Positions 23,160-32,086 of a stretch of 64,000 bases of DNA are shown in pieces (position 1 is the stretch's first letter; each line of letters starts with the position of its first letter). The notes below the pieces were generated by a model that had not been told where the DNA came from, ran no database searches, and saw only the letters and a list, made by a program, of their open reading frames with translations. The position numbers were made by a program, and so were the translations under genes. The stretch comes from Fimbriimonadaceae bacterium (GTDB taxonomy: Bacteria > Armatimonadota > Fimbriimonadia > Fimbriimonadales > Fimbriimonadaceae): positions 310,001 through 374,000 of the forward strand of contig JAHCHO010000006.1 of assembly GCA_026129685.1 (NCBI GenBank), given 5' to 3'.

Positions 23160-25475
23160 CTATCGGGCCGGGGGACGGGGGTCGGGTTTGCGAATCCGAA
23201 TCGTCGACGGCACCTTCCCACGGTCGGTTCCGGACCTCCACAACTCGTTGGCGGCGCTGGTTGGATCGGCCTGAGAGGACACGGCCAGGCACAGGCGTCG
23301 CTTCGCCCGGGTCATGCCGACGTACAGAACGCGCAACTCCTCTTGATGGTCGCGGGCGGCCGCCTCTTCCGCCAAGAGGGCGGCCATCGGCGCCCTTTGG
23401 GGGTCGAAGCATGTCGCCAGGAGGCCGCTTTGGCGCGATACGTAGACCTTGTCGGTGCTTTTGCCGGTCTTATCGTAAGTTCCGGGAAGTACCACGACCG
23501 GGAACTCCAACCCCTTGGCCTTGTGGATCGTCATGATGCGAACGGCGTCGGCCTCTTCGTCCAGAATTGGGGCGTTTCCCTCGCGATGGCGGATGCGCTG
23601 GATTTCGCGGATCAACTCGGCGAACTCGATCGGTCCCAGGTCGGATTCGGCGGTGGCCATCGCGAGTAGCTTGCGGACGTTCATGATGGCCTGCCGCCAG
23701 AAGGGCCGGGTCGCGGTGCGCTCCAGGTACGGACTGGCGGCGAGGAACCTCGAGAGGGTTTCCCATGCCGGAAGCCGGTCTGCCACCTGCCGGAGGGGCT
23801 CGAACCATCGCAACGTTTGGCGCAACTTGAGGTCGTCCTCCGGAAGGGGCGCGTCAAACGTGGCCAGTTGCTCGTAGACGTTGCCCCTGAGCCCAAGAAG
23901 CGCGATGGAATCCACGCTCAGATCGACCGCCGGCCCGCGGAGGAAGGCGAGCATTGTGAAGTCGTCGAGGGGGTCGGCGAGCGCGCGCAAGGCGTTCGCG
24001 AGGTCCCGGACTTCCAGCCGGGTGTAGAAGTCCTCGGCCCCGCCCACGACCACGACCGGGACGCCGGCGCGCTTCAGGTCGTCCTCCAGCTTGATGCCGA
24101 CCTTGATCTTTCGGACCAGCACGGCGATGTCGCGGGGGCGCTCTCCCTCCCCAATCAGGTCCTTGATCCACTGCGCAAACACGGCGGGCTGGAAACCCGA
24201 GGCGTTCCAGAACTCAACCCCGGTGTAGTCGGGGGCCTCGGTCGCGTCCAGATTGACCTCCTTCCCCACCAGCATCGGCGAGTACGGGTTCCACTTCTGT
24301 GCGAAGACCCGATCGACAAAGGCGAGAATGCCTGGCACGGCGCGGTGGTTCTTGGCCAGCCGACGATGGGCCCTCTGCTCTTGGAGGTCCGTGAAGAGGC
24401 GAAGGTCGGCGTGCCGGAACCCATAGATGGACTGCTGGCTGTCGCCGACCAACATCGAGGAGGAAGGTCTGAGCGCGCGGACCAAGCGATGCTGAAGGGG
24501 GTTCAGGTCTTGCGCCTCGTCGATCAGCATCACCCGGTACCGATCGGCCAAGCGTTCCTGGACCTCCTCTCGCGACTCCAGCAGTTCGATCGCCCAAGCC
24601 TCGAGCGCCGAGAAGTCGAGCGCCCGATCCGCGCGCATGCACGCCTCGAGGGCGCGCCACACGGGCGCCACCAAGGCGGCCAATCCGACCGCGTCCACGG
24701 CGGCGCGGAGTTCGTCCCCGGTTGCCCTCTTGAGCCACAGAGGAACCTTGTGGGCTCGGACCGATTGGATCGCGTCGATCAGCCGAGCTTGGACGGGCAG
24801 TCCGGGGTCGGAAAAGGCCAAGAAGCGCCGCTCATCCTCGTCCAGGACACGCTCGGCGAGTTCCTCCCGCCACCGAGCCACGAGGTCGGCCGGGTCTCGA
24901 TGCGCCCCCTCGAATTCCGAGACGAGCAGCCCAGAGGTGCGCAGGTGCGCGATCGCTCTGGCGACAGACTCCTCGAGTTCACCGTAAGCGCTCATCTGCC
25001 CATACTGCCGCTGGCCCGCGAGCTTCCGCGCCAAGTCACGGGCTCCTTCCGACTCGTCGAGGCACCAGGCCATGACCTCGCGCAACGAGGCTCTTTGCAT
25101 TCGGCGGCCTTGGGCCTCGTCCAAAACCCGGAACTCGGGGTCGAGTCCGGCCAGGATCGCGTTTTCGCGCAGTAGACGCTCGCAGAAACTATGGATCGTC
25201 TGGATAGGTCCGGTTTCGGCGAGTTGCGCCTCGTAGGCGAAGCCGCGCGATCTCAGTCTCGCTACAATGCGACGCTTCATCTCGGCCGCGGCCTTTCGGG
25301 TGAAGGTGATGGTCAGGATATGGTCGGGAGATAACGCTTCGTGTTCTACAAATCGCAGGTACCGCTCTGTCAGGACCCGGGTCTTGCCGGCACCGGCGGC
25401 GGCGCTCACGACGAGTTCCGGTTCGTTGGACTCCACCACCCGCCGCTGTTCCTTGGTCAGATCGACTTCTTTCAC
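23160..25475 (-). CDS. addA: UvrD/AddA-like superfamily 1 helicase without nuclease domain
   Basis: SF1A DNA helicase of 771 residues. Visible motifs are Walker A AAAGAGKT, Ia TITFTRKAAAEMKRR, TIHSFCERLL, II LIDEAQDLNPLQ, III VGDSQQSIYGFRHADL, V RIMTIHKAKGLEFPVVVLPG and VI VGMTRAKRRL. Full AddA is about 1150-1250 residues and ends in a PD-(D/E)XK nuclease; here the protein stops soon after motif VI. The GTG 25475 start overlaps the AddB stop (GTGA) and so pairs the two. A longer frame to 25538 is possible but lies inside addB. Its likely role is double-strand break processing with the adjacent AddB-like subunit. Confidence 0.85.
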   Translation of the reverse strand: MKEVDLTKEQRRVVESNEPELVVSAAAGAGKTRVLTERYLRFVEHEALSPDHILTITFTRKAAAEMKRRIVARLRSRGFAYEAQLAETGPIQTIHSFCERLLRENAILAGLDPEFRVLDEAQGRRMQRASLREVMAWCLDESEGARDLARKLAGQRQYGQMSAYGELEESVARAIAHLRTSGLLVSEFEGAHRDPADLVARWREELAERVLDEDERRFLAFSDPGLPVQARLIDAIQSVRAHKVPLWLKRATGDELRAAVDAVGLAALVAPVWRALEACMRADRALDFSALEAWAIELLESREEVQERLADRYRVMLIDEAQDLNPLQHRLVRALRPSSSMLVGDSQQSIYGFRHADLRLFTDLQEQRAHRRLAKNHRAVPGILAFVDRVFAQKWNPYSPMLVGKEVNLDATEAPDYTGVEFWNASGFQPAVFAQWIKDLIGEGERPRDIAVLVRKIKVGIKLEDDLKRAGVPVVVVGGAEDFYTRLEVRDLANALRALADPLDDFTMLAFLRGPAVDLSVDSIALLGLRGNVYEQLATFDAPLPEDDLKLRQTLRWFEPLRQVADRLPAWETLSRFLAASPYLERTATRPFWRQAIMNVRKLLAMATAESDLGPIEFAELIREIQRIRHREGNAPILDEEADAVRIMTIHKAKGLEFPVVVLPGTYDKTGKSTDKVYVSRQSGLLATCFDPQRAPMAALLAEEAAARDHQEELRVLYVGMTRAKRRLCLAVSSQADPTSAANELWRSGTDRGKVPSTIRIRKPDPRPPAR

Positions 25476-28396
25476 GGTCCGTCCGCTTCCTCGTAGAAGG
25501 TCGACCTTTGTTCGCCGAACAACTGAGACGACCGGCACAGTTCACCGTACGCGCAGCCAGTGCAGCGGTCGCTCGGCGTCGGCGTCACGGCGGCGGTTCG
25601 AATCGCGCCCACCGTGGCCAAGGCGCTCTGCTTGACCCTGGGGAGGAGGTTCGCATGCGGTTCAAGTCGCGTCACCATCAGTCCCTCGGCAGGGCGGCTA
25701 TGGTAGGACTCGGCGTCGCCGAAGACGAACAGGCGCCTCCCGCCGTCGAAGGTGTCTATCTCGACGGTGGATCGGCGACCGGGCGCGTTCGACGCCAGCA
25801 GGAAGAGACCCACGTAGAGCTCGTCGCCGGGGTCGGTGATGCGACCCTCGGATGACTCAATGGAGCGTGCTTCGAAGAGATGCACGCGAGGGTTGCCTCG
25901 ATCGTCCGACAAACCCGAGATCGTTCCATATAAGATGAAAGGCGTCGCCTTATCGGGAATCTCCGCTCGGAGCCCCTGATCTCCAAACCGAGCGTGCCCG
26001 CGCAGGGTCGTTCGCGGCCAAAGCGCGCGTGCGCCGATCTCGCGATCGACCCATTGCTCGATCAGCCTGCGGCCCCCCACTTCGAGCAGCCGCAGTTCCC
26101 AAGGATCGGCTGACCCCGCCAGGTCCAATAGCGCCTCGCTCAAGGCAACCTCCAGGTCCCGTTGCGCCCGTTCGCGATCCGGGGACTCCAGCAAGCCCGC
26201 GCGGTCGGGGAGGCTGGCCAGGGCCATCCATCGCTCCCGCGTGCCGGTTGGCCGAAGGCCGAGCCGATGCCTTACTAGCCATCGGAACGGACACTGGCGC
26301 GCGTCGCGCAGGGCGCTGACCGAGACCGGTTCGGCGGCGGGCCAAGCGACCCGTAGGGCGACCTCCGGACTCGCGAGTCCCGTCGGCACCACCTCGGACT
26401 TCGTGATTGCCAGGGCTTGCGCCAGAAGGCGATCGGCGGTCGCGAGCGGCGCGGCAGGAACGAGGGCCGTTCGCGAATACACGATCCGCTCGACGCCCGG
26501 ATCGGCCGCTCCGACTTCGTCCAAGTAGAAGGCGGGAACGTTGTCACGATCGTCCGAAGTCTGCGGGTAACTGAGTTGCAGACGGTCCGAGGCGGTGACG
26601 CAAGCTCGGTAGAACGCCTCGCGTTCCTGCCTCGCCTGCCGTTCGGACTTTGGCAACGGCACGCAACCCGGCCTCAGCCGATCCATCTGCTCGCGGTCCG
26701 CGTCGCTCAGAATCGCATCCTCTCGTCGCCGGCGCGGAAAGACGCCTTCGAGCACACCCAGCACGTAGCCGATCTTCCCAAGTCCGACATCCGTGGCGTC
26801 TCTCACCACCCGGATTCCGTCGGAGCCGAACGGGACCGAGGTATCGGCTTCGGACCACGCTTGCCGACAAGCCTGGACGAAGCGAAGGAAGCCCGCCGGT
26901 CTTTCCTTTCGGACCCGGCCGACGCTCGCGGCATGGGCCAAGGCTCGTTGCATGGCGGTCATGCAGCGCTTGTCACGTTCTTCGGTGCGGCCCGACCCGA
27001 AAAGGCAGGACTCGGACCAAGGCATGTCGCCCACCCAGTCCACGAAGGCCCGTTGCCATTCGTACAGGGGGTGCACCTGGGCGGATCTCTCCATTCGCCA
27101 CGCGATCGTGAGCGAGAGCCAACCGAGGTCGGGGCGGGACGCGGCGTAAGCGGCGCAAGCGTCCCATGCGAATACCGGACCCTGGAACTGACGAATCCTG
27201 TCGAGCACCTCGGCCTGTACTACTCGACTCAGGTTCAAGTAGCTGGACCGCACGACAGGGACTAAACGATTAGTCTTCGCCTCGGCGCAGAACTCGAGTA
27301 CCGAAAGGGTCAGTCGGCAGAAGGCGTTTTCCAGCAAGGGACGACGAAGGTCCAGCCGGAGAGGAATACCAAGGCGGTCGGCGGCCACGCGAAGCAACGG
27401 ACCATAGGTATCAAGGTCCCGGGCAACGATGAACATCCGGTCGAACGGCACCCCTTCCTCGTGCCGCTCAAGAGCGTCACGGAGAGTCCATTCGGCTTCG
27501 GCGAGCGGGTCGCAGGCGTTCGCGATCCTGAGCCGGCGACCGCTCGGTTCGTACGGCGTCTCGGTGTTTTGCGGCGCCGAGGGCGAGGAGACCGACCCCG
27601 GGCGGTTCGCGAACAGCCGTCGGGCAAAGCCATCACTGGGCCCGGCGGGTTCCACCTCGATGCCAAGAGCCTCGGACACGAGGAGGCCGGCCTCGAAAAG
27701 CGTTCGGTTCACGGGGTGGGATTCGACGACGACGGTGAGGTCGAGGGGCACGCCAGCCGCCCATCGCAACCAGCGAAGTCGGTGCGGCTCGGCATCGGGG
27801 CCAACCACCAGCAGAACCCTTGGGAACGCCACACCATCGGACAACACCGTTTCTTCGAGTCGGGCGATCCGCCAGGCGTTTCGAACCAGCCCGAGTCCCT
27901 CGAGGAGAGCGTCGGTCGCCGTCGCAACCTCGGCCAACGACCTGAGCCTCCTTTCGAGGGAGCCCTCGGCAAGATCGGCGAGGCGTTCGAGTTCACCCGC
28001 GTCGACACCCCAACAGGCGAGTTCGTCAAGTGCCCGGGCGATGACCCGGTGCAGCCCTGGCAGACGGGCCGTGGGCTGAAAGAGCGAGTTCGGCGCCAGG
28101 TTACGGCAGGCCGACGCAACGGCCTCGAGCGCGATGCCGGTCGGCACCAACGGCCGGGGCGACTCTCCAAGAAGGGTCAGACACGTTCCGACCAGCGAAG
28201 CGAAGGGGACCACGTCAAGTTCCTCGTCCTCGCACAACTCGTGGCAGACGCGGACGAGCGAATCGGAGAACGAAGTGACGATGCCCGAGCCACCCTTCGC
28301 GAACTTGCGAAGGAGGGGAACCAGCGGGGCCGCCCCGGGGACGACGCCCACGAGCCGACATCGAGGCCTGCCCATACCTGCCCCAGAGTGTATCAT
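25472..28396 (-). CDS. addB: AddB-like subunit, Fe-S cysteines kept, nuclease site degenerate
   Basis: AddB pairs with AddA in the helicase-nuclease that processes broken DNA ends for RecA. The 974-residue protein has a helicase-like N-terminal half without Walker A. The C-terminal domain keeps the four iron-sulfur cysteines: one in ARQCPFRWLV and three in RCTGCAYGELC (Cx2Cx5C). The AddB nuclease core, normally GxIDRxD followed by DYK, reads GTISGLSD and LFEARS, so the catalytic Asp and Lys are replaced. It is co-translated with the AddA-like helicase. ATG 28396 gives the whole frame; Met at 28375 is an alternative. The degenerate site is my reading without a structure-based alignment. Confidence 0.82.
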   Translation of the reverse strand: MIHSGAGMGRPRCRLVGVVPGAAPLVPLLRKFAKGGSGIVTSFSDSLVRVCHELCEDEELDVVPFASLVGTCLTLLGESPRPLVPTGIALEAVASACRNLAPNSLFQPTARLPGLHRVIARALDELACWGVDAGELERLADLAEGSLERRLRSLAEVATATDALLEGLGLVRNAWRIARLEETVLSDGVAFPRVLLVVGPDAEPHRLRWLRWAAGVPLDLTVVVESHPVNRTLFEAGLLVSEALGIEVEPAGPSDGFARRLFANRPGSVSSPSAPQNTETPYEPSGRRLRIANACDPLAEAEWTLRDALERHEEGVPFDRMFIVARDLDTYGPLLRVAADRLGIPLRLDLRRPLLENAFCRLTLSVLEFCAEAKTNRLVPVVRSSYLNLSRVVQAEVLDRIRQFQGPVFAWDACAAYAASRPDLGWLSLTIAWRMERSAQVHPLYEWQRAFVDWVGDMPWSESCLFGSGRTEERDKRCMTAMQRALAHAASVGRVRKERPAGFLRFVQACRQAWSEADTSVPFGSDGIRVVRDATDVGLGKIGYVLGVLEGVFPRRRREDAILSDADREQMDRLRPGCVPLPKSERQARQEREAFYRACVTASDRLQLSYPQTSDDRDNVPAFYLDEVGAADPGVERIVYSRTALVPAAPLATADRLLAQALAITKSEVVPTGLASPEVALRVAWPAAEPVSVSALRDARQCPFRWLVRHRLGLRPTGTRERWMALASLPDRAGLLESPDRERAQRDLEVALSEALLDLAGSADPWELRLLEVGGRRLIEQWVDREIGARALWPRTTLRGHARFGDQGLRAEIPDKATPFILYGTISGLSDDRGNPRVHLFEARSIESSEGRITDPGDELYVGLFLLASNAPGRRSTVEIDTFDGGRRLFVFGDAESYHSRPAEGLMVTRLEPHANLLPRVKQSALATVGAIRTAAVTPTPSDRCTGCAYGELCRSSQLFGEQRSTFYEEADGP
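28391..28396 (+). promoter_or_regulatory. -10 box of a leaderless promoter (membrane protein 28403)
   Basis: TATCAT ends 6 nt before GTG 28403. It overlaps the ATG of the divergent addB gene, so transcription of the two genes may interfere. Confidence 0.5.
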
Positions 28397-28402
28397 CCTG
28401 CC

Positions 28403-29014
28403 GTGCCCGAAACGGTGTGGACGGCCCGGCGCAAGTGGATGGGTAACGTCTTGCCGACGCTCGTGTCCCTGCCGTTCCTCGCATCAGGGTCAGCGTTGGC
28501 CCTTGTGGACGGGGAATCGGTGATCGTCGGCGGCGGGATTGTGACGCTCGGCCTCCTGGCCGGTCTCGTCACGCTGAACAAGTTTGGGCTTTACGACAAC
28601 GCAACGATGCGGGCCGAACTCCGCCGAAAACTGGGGAACCCCGAGGGTCGCTTCGTGGGCTTCGCCAGGCCTGGTTACCGTTCGTTGCTCGATCCCCATC
28701 AGGACCTCGGTTTTTTCATGGTTCGTGCTGAAGAACTTGCCTTTTTAGGAGAAGCCCTGACGGTTCAGTTGCCGCGTGCCGCCGTGGTGCGGATCGGCAA
28801 GCGGGCCAATCCCCACTCATGGGTCGGACTTGGCGGTTGGATCTCGATCGAAGCGATACTCGAGGGGAGGCCCGTTCGGATGCTGATCGAACCGCGCGAT
28901 AGGCCGACGCTTCTTGGGAACAAGCGCGTCGCACGGACGTTGCGAGCCGAGTTGGAAACCTGGTTAGCGGGCGGACCGGGCCTATTTCGCGACGACAGAG
29001 CCGGTTCGCTGTAG
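28403..29014 (+). CDS. Membrane protein of unknown function
   Basis: 203 residues with two hydrophobic N-terminal helices (about residues 17-34 and 40-55), then a soluble C-terminal domain of about 140 residues containing RFVGFARPGYRSLLDPHQDLG, AFLGEALTVQLPRAAVVRIG and a basic end with RRTLRAELETWLAGG-like composition. No family is recognised. The soluble part could be a PH-like or beta-rich fold; that is a guess. GTG 28403 is chosen because of the TATCAT box 6 nt upstream; ATG 28438 is an alternative that keeps both helices. It diverges from addB with only 6 bp between starts. Confidence 0.68.
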   Translation: MPETVWTARRKWMGNVLPTLVSLPFLASGSALALVDGESVIVGGGIVTLGLLAGLVTLNKFGLYDNATMRAELRRKLGNPEGRFVGFARPGYRSLLDPHQDLGFFMVRAEELAFLGEALTVQLPRAAVVRIGKRANPHSWVGLGGWISIEAILEGRPVRMLIEPRDRPTLLGNKRVARTLRAELETWLAGGPGLFRDDRAGSL

Positions 29015-29017
29015 AAT
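29012..29017 (+). promoter_or_regulatory. -10 box of a leaderless promoter (exported protein 29023)
   Basis: TAGAAT ends 5 nt before ATG 29023. Its first three bases are the stop codon of the upstream gene. Confidence 0.45.
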
Positions 29018-29022
29018 GAGTC

Positions 29023-29820
29023 ATGGCTCAAAGTCGTTCCCGAACCGCTTTGGCGGCCGCCCTCGTTCTTGGCGCCTGCGCCCACTCCTCGGGCCAGAGC
29101 GCCGTGACCCTTCGCATGAAGCCGACCGTCGGCCAGAAGTACGCCTATACGATGGTGATGGACAACAAGACGACCGGAATGGGCGGCACCGGTAGCATGT
29201 CCATGAAGATCGCCACCGACATGGTCTACACGATCAAGGCGCGCAAGGGCACCAACACCACGATGGAGACGGCGACCACGGGCGCGAAGGTCACGGCACC
29301 ACAGGGATCTCCGATGGCGGGCATGGCGCAGCAACTCGAGAAGCAACTGAAGGGTCAGACCATGACGGTGACGCTGGACGAGTTCGGCAAGATGGTGTCT
29401 TCGCCGGGAGCGAACCCCGCACTCGGAGCAGGCGCCAACACCTCGGTGGAGTACCCGAAGAACCCGGTCTCGGTCGGATCAACCTGGTCGGCGGTAGTCG
29501 ATATGGGCAAGATACTGGCCGCGCAAGGCTTGCGGGTGACGGGAGGCAGAATCCCGTTCAACTACCGCGTGACGAAGATCGAGGCGGTCGGCGGAAAGAC
29601 GCTGGTCCATCTCACTCAGGCGGCCACGGGCAAGTTCAGCGCTTCGGGGGCGGCGGCCGGTGGCGGCGCGATGGCGATCGGGCTGGACAGCGCTACCACG
29701 ATGGTCGTGGACGCGGGTTCCGGGATGATCCGAACCAGCAAGGGCACGATGACGATGACGATGGCGGCGGGCCAGATGAAAATGACCCAAACCATGATCG
29801 TCGACATGCGCCTGAGATAG
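29023..29820 (+). CDS. Exported Met/Thr/Gly-rich protein, DUF6263-like
   Basis: 265 residues with an N-terminal signal (ALAAALVLGACAHSSGQ; the LGAC could be a lipobox, so a lipoprotein is possible). The mature part is beta-rich and strongly alternating, e.g. TVGQKYAYTMVMDNKTTGMGG, with very many Met, Thr and Gly residues, and ends MIVDMRLR. It recalls DUF6263-type exported proteins of unknown function, a low-confidence family suggestion. It is followed 4 bp later by a membrane protein on the same strand, so the two are likely in one operon. Confidence 0.72.
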   Translation: MAQSRSRTALAAALVLGACAHSSGQSAVTLRMKPTVGQKYAYTMVMDNKTTGMGGTGSMSMKIATDMVYTIKARKGTNTTMETATTGAKVTAPQGSPMAGMAQQLEKQLKGQTMTVTLDEFGKMVSSPGANPALGAGANTSVEYPKNPVSVGSTWSAVVDMGKILAAQGLRVTGGRIPFNYRVTKIEAVGGKTLVHLTQAATGKFSASGAAAGGGAMAIGLDSATTMVVDAGSGMIRTSKGTMTMTMAAGQMKMTQTMIVDMRLR

Positions 29821-29824
29821 GCCG

Positions 29825-30304
29825 ATGGCCTTCGACGATCTGCAGACGGACGAACCGCTTAGTCATAGGGCGAAGCCCCCGATGGATATGGACGCAGCCA
29901 TGCTCATGGGTTGCACGGGCTTCGTGGTGGCCTCCTTGGCGACCTACCTACTCGCGGTCTGGCCGTACTTCGCGGTGATTCGGGAGCAGCACACGCTGTC
30001 CGGATTGGGCAAGGCTTTGGCGCTCGGCGGAGTCCCCGCGTTTGGGTTGGGGTTCCTTCTGGTGCGTCGTTACGGTCTGCCGGCTGCCTGCGGGGCGGTC
30101 GGGGGCGCCATGGCGACGGCGATCTTCATCTACGTCCGCCTCCAACAGGTGATGCTCGGCTTCGATGTTCCCGAGATACCCGACCCCGAGTACCCGCGAT
30201 TCGTCGCCTGGCTTCTGCCGCTCGTCTGGCTCACGACGGCGGTGTTCGTGGAACTGGTCGCGATGCTGGTATGGCCCGAACGGTCGCCCGACGACGGAGA
30301 CTAA
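29825..30304 (+). CDS. Integral membrane protein of unknown function
   Basis: 159 residues with four predicted transmembrane helices: about 26-46 (GFVVASLATYLLAVWPYF), 62-80, 86-106 and 128-148. Both ends are acidic (MAFDDLQTDEP and PERSPDDGD). No motif or family is recognised. It starts 4 bp after the preceding exported protein and ends 3 bp before the next gene, so 29023-30865 is probably one operon of three genes. No ribosome site is clear for the ATG. Confidence 0.72.
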   Translation: MAFDDLQTDEPLSHRAKPPMDMDAAMLMGCTGFVVASLATYLLAVWPYFAVIREQHTLSGLGKALALGGVPAFGLGFLLVRRYGLPAACGAVGGAMATAIFIYVRLQQVMLGFDVPEIPDPEYPRFVAWLLPLVWLTTAVFVELVAMLVWPERSPDDGD

Positions 30305-30307
30305 AAC

Positions 30308-30865
30308 TTGACGTTCGCTCTCTTCCTCGCCGCCCACACGGGTACCCGCCCGAGCCTGCTGGACCACGCTTGGACGGCTTTTCGTGCCGATCCCGCCGTA
30401 CGGATCGAGGATGCCTACAAGTGGCTGTACCATGCGACGATGGGGGGCGAGCACGCGATCACGTCCGACGATGCACCGCGAACTTGGTTTCAAAACGAGT
30501 GGAACTCTCTTTCGGATATTCCGAACGCGGAACCGCTCGTGGTCTCCCTTCGACCGGACGGAGGCGTCCTTCGGGTCAACCTTCGATCTTACAAGCGGGC
30601 CGGGCGGGACCCGGAGATGTTGTTCGAGATCTTCGTAGCTTCAGCCCGAGCCTTCCGTTCGGATCGCACGGGCTTCCTCGACGAGTGGCGGGGACTGGGA
30701 GAGCGTCTTCGTCGCACGCCCCTCGGACATCTTACGCACGGCGAGTGGTTCCGGCTCGAACGCGCAACCGCTCCCCGGGGATACCCGGCGATCCACCACT
30801 CGGCGCCCTACGAGTCGATTCGGCGACCCGCGTATCGGGTGATCGTCGGCGCGCTATGGCAGTAA
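30308..30865 (+). CDS. Conserved-looking cytoplasmic protein, function unknown
   Basis: 185 residues, no signal peptide or membrane helix. Striking stretches are DAYKWLYHATMGGEHAI, RVNLRSYKRAGRDPEMLFEIF, and a C-terminal HHSAPYESIRRPAYRVI. The several conserved-type His, Asp and Arg residues suggest an enzyme, but I cannot place the family. The start is TTG 30308; no ATG lies near the beginning of the frame, and the distance to the previous stop codon is 3 bp. The last gene of a probable three-gene operon. Confidence 0.62.
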   Translation: MTFALFLAAHTGTRPSLLDHAWTAFRADPAVRIEDAYKWLYHATMGGEHAITSDDAPRTWFQNEWNSLSDIPNAEPLVVSLRPDGGVLRVNLRSYKRAGRDPEMLFEIFVASARAFRSDRTGFLDEWRGLGERLRRTPLGHLTHGEWFRLERATAPRGYPAIHHSAPYESIRRPAYRVIVGALWQ

Positions 30866-30949
30866 CGACCCGATTCGTCCGATATCCGACCGTAAGGTAC
30901 ACTCGAGTTTGAGTTTAGGCTCACCAACGGACTCCGGAGAGAACGAAAC

Positions 30950-32086
30950 TTGACCCCTCCCTCCCACGGCGCGGCCGCCGTCCAAAAACGCATCGAGAAG
31001 ACAGGCGACCAGGCCCTGCCCCGCCAGGCACTGACACCCGCCGACAACCAGGAGTTGCTGCGACAGCTGTACCTAGCCCGCTACTTCGACGTACGCCTGA
31101 TCAAGGAGAAGAAGCGGGGCAGGTTGCGCGGCACCCTATACTCCTCCCACAACCAGGAGGCGATCATCGTCGGTTCGCTCTTCGGCCTCGAACCGACGGA
31201 CTGGATCAGCCCGATCCATCGCGACATGCCCGCCTTCTTCCTGAAGGACGCCCGCCGAGGTTGGCGCAACCCGGAACGCAACGGGATGAGCATCGAAGAG
31301 GTGTGCAGCCAGGTTTGGTGCAAGGCCACTTCGCCCGGGCGCGCACGGGACAACTGGTCTCACATTGGGAGCAAGACTAAGCGCATCATCCACTCCACAT
31401 CCATGCTCGCGGGCACAATTCCCGTCGCTTGTGGAGTCGCATACGCCGACCGACTCAACGGGGGGAACGCCGTCGTACTCACGTACAACGGCGAAGGATC
31501 GACCGCCCAAGGCGTGTTCCACGAATCGATCAACTTCGCGAGCGTGCACAAACTGCCGGTGATCACGATCGTGGAGAATAACCAGTGGGCTTACGGAACG
31601 CCGGTTGAACTCGGCTCGCCGTCTCCGGACATCGCCGACCGAGCCAAAGGCTACAACATCCCGGGCCTTATCGCAGACGGTCAAGACGTGCTGGACGTGT
31701 ACGACAAGGTGATGGCGGCGGTTGCCCGAGCCCGCGCCGGTTTGGGGCCCAGCATCGTCGAGTGCAAAACGTTCCGCGCTTACGGCCATGGCGACCACGA
31801 CGACGACCGGGCGGCGAAGTACCGCCCGGAAGAAGAGGTCGAACGGGGACGGAGCCGCGACCCGATCGCAGTGTTTAAACGCTGGCTCGTCGAGCACAAC
31901 CAGATGTCGGCGGACGAGGCTCAACGCTTTTCGCCCGAGGGTCTCTCGGCCAGCGAGGTCACGGACGACGATTTCCCGCCCGAAGTGGTGCAGTACCTCA
32001 AGGAAGGGATCGAGTTTGCGATCCAGGCTCCGGTCCCGCCGGCCGAGGAAGGCTCTCGGTGGGTCTTCGCGGAGGGTCCTCGATGA
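30950..32086 (+). CDS. pdhA: 2-oxoacid (pyruvate-type) dehydrogenase E1 alpha subunit
   Basis: Thiamine-diphosphate-binding half of E1, which decarboxylates pyruvate or a branched-chain 2-oxoacid and passes the acyl group to lipoyl E2. The 378-residue protein has the alpha-subunit pattern: RGTLYSSHNQEAIIVGS, HIGSKTKR, then the ThDP/Mg site YNGEGSTAQGVFHESINFAS...VENNQWAYGTP. The usual GDG of the site is GEG here, a conservative change. The start is TTG 30950, with GGAGAG about 10 nt upstream. It overlaps pdhB by 4 nt (ATGA). No E2 or E3 gene follows, so those are encoded elsewhere. The substrate (pyruvate, acetoin or branched chain) is not certain. Confidence 0.93.
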   Translation: MTPPSHGAAAVQKRIEKTGDQALPRQALTPADNQELLRQLYLARYFDVRLIKEKKRGRLRGTLYSSHNQEAIIVGSLFGLEPTDWISPIHRDMPAFFLKDARRGWRNPERNGMSIEEVCSQVWCKATSPGRARDNWSHIGSKTKRIIHSTSMLAGTIPVACGVAYADRLNGGNAVVLTYNGEGSTAQGVFHESINFASVHKLPVITIVENNQWAYGTPVELGSPSPDIADRAKGYNIPGLIADGQDVLDVYDKVMAAVARARAGLGPSIVECKTFRAYGHGDHDDDRAAKYRPEEEVERGRSRDPIAVFKRWLVEHNQMSADEAQRFSPEGLSASEVTDDDFPPEVVQYLKEGIEFAIQAPVPPAEEGSRWVFAEGPR

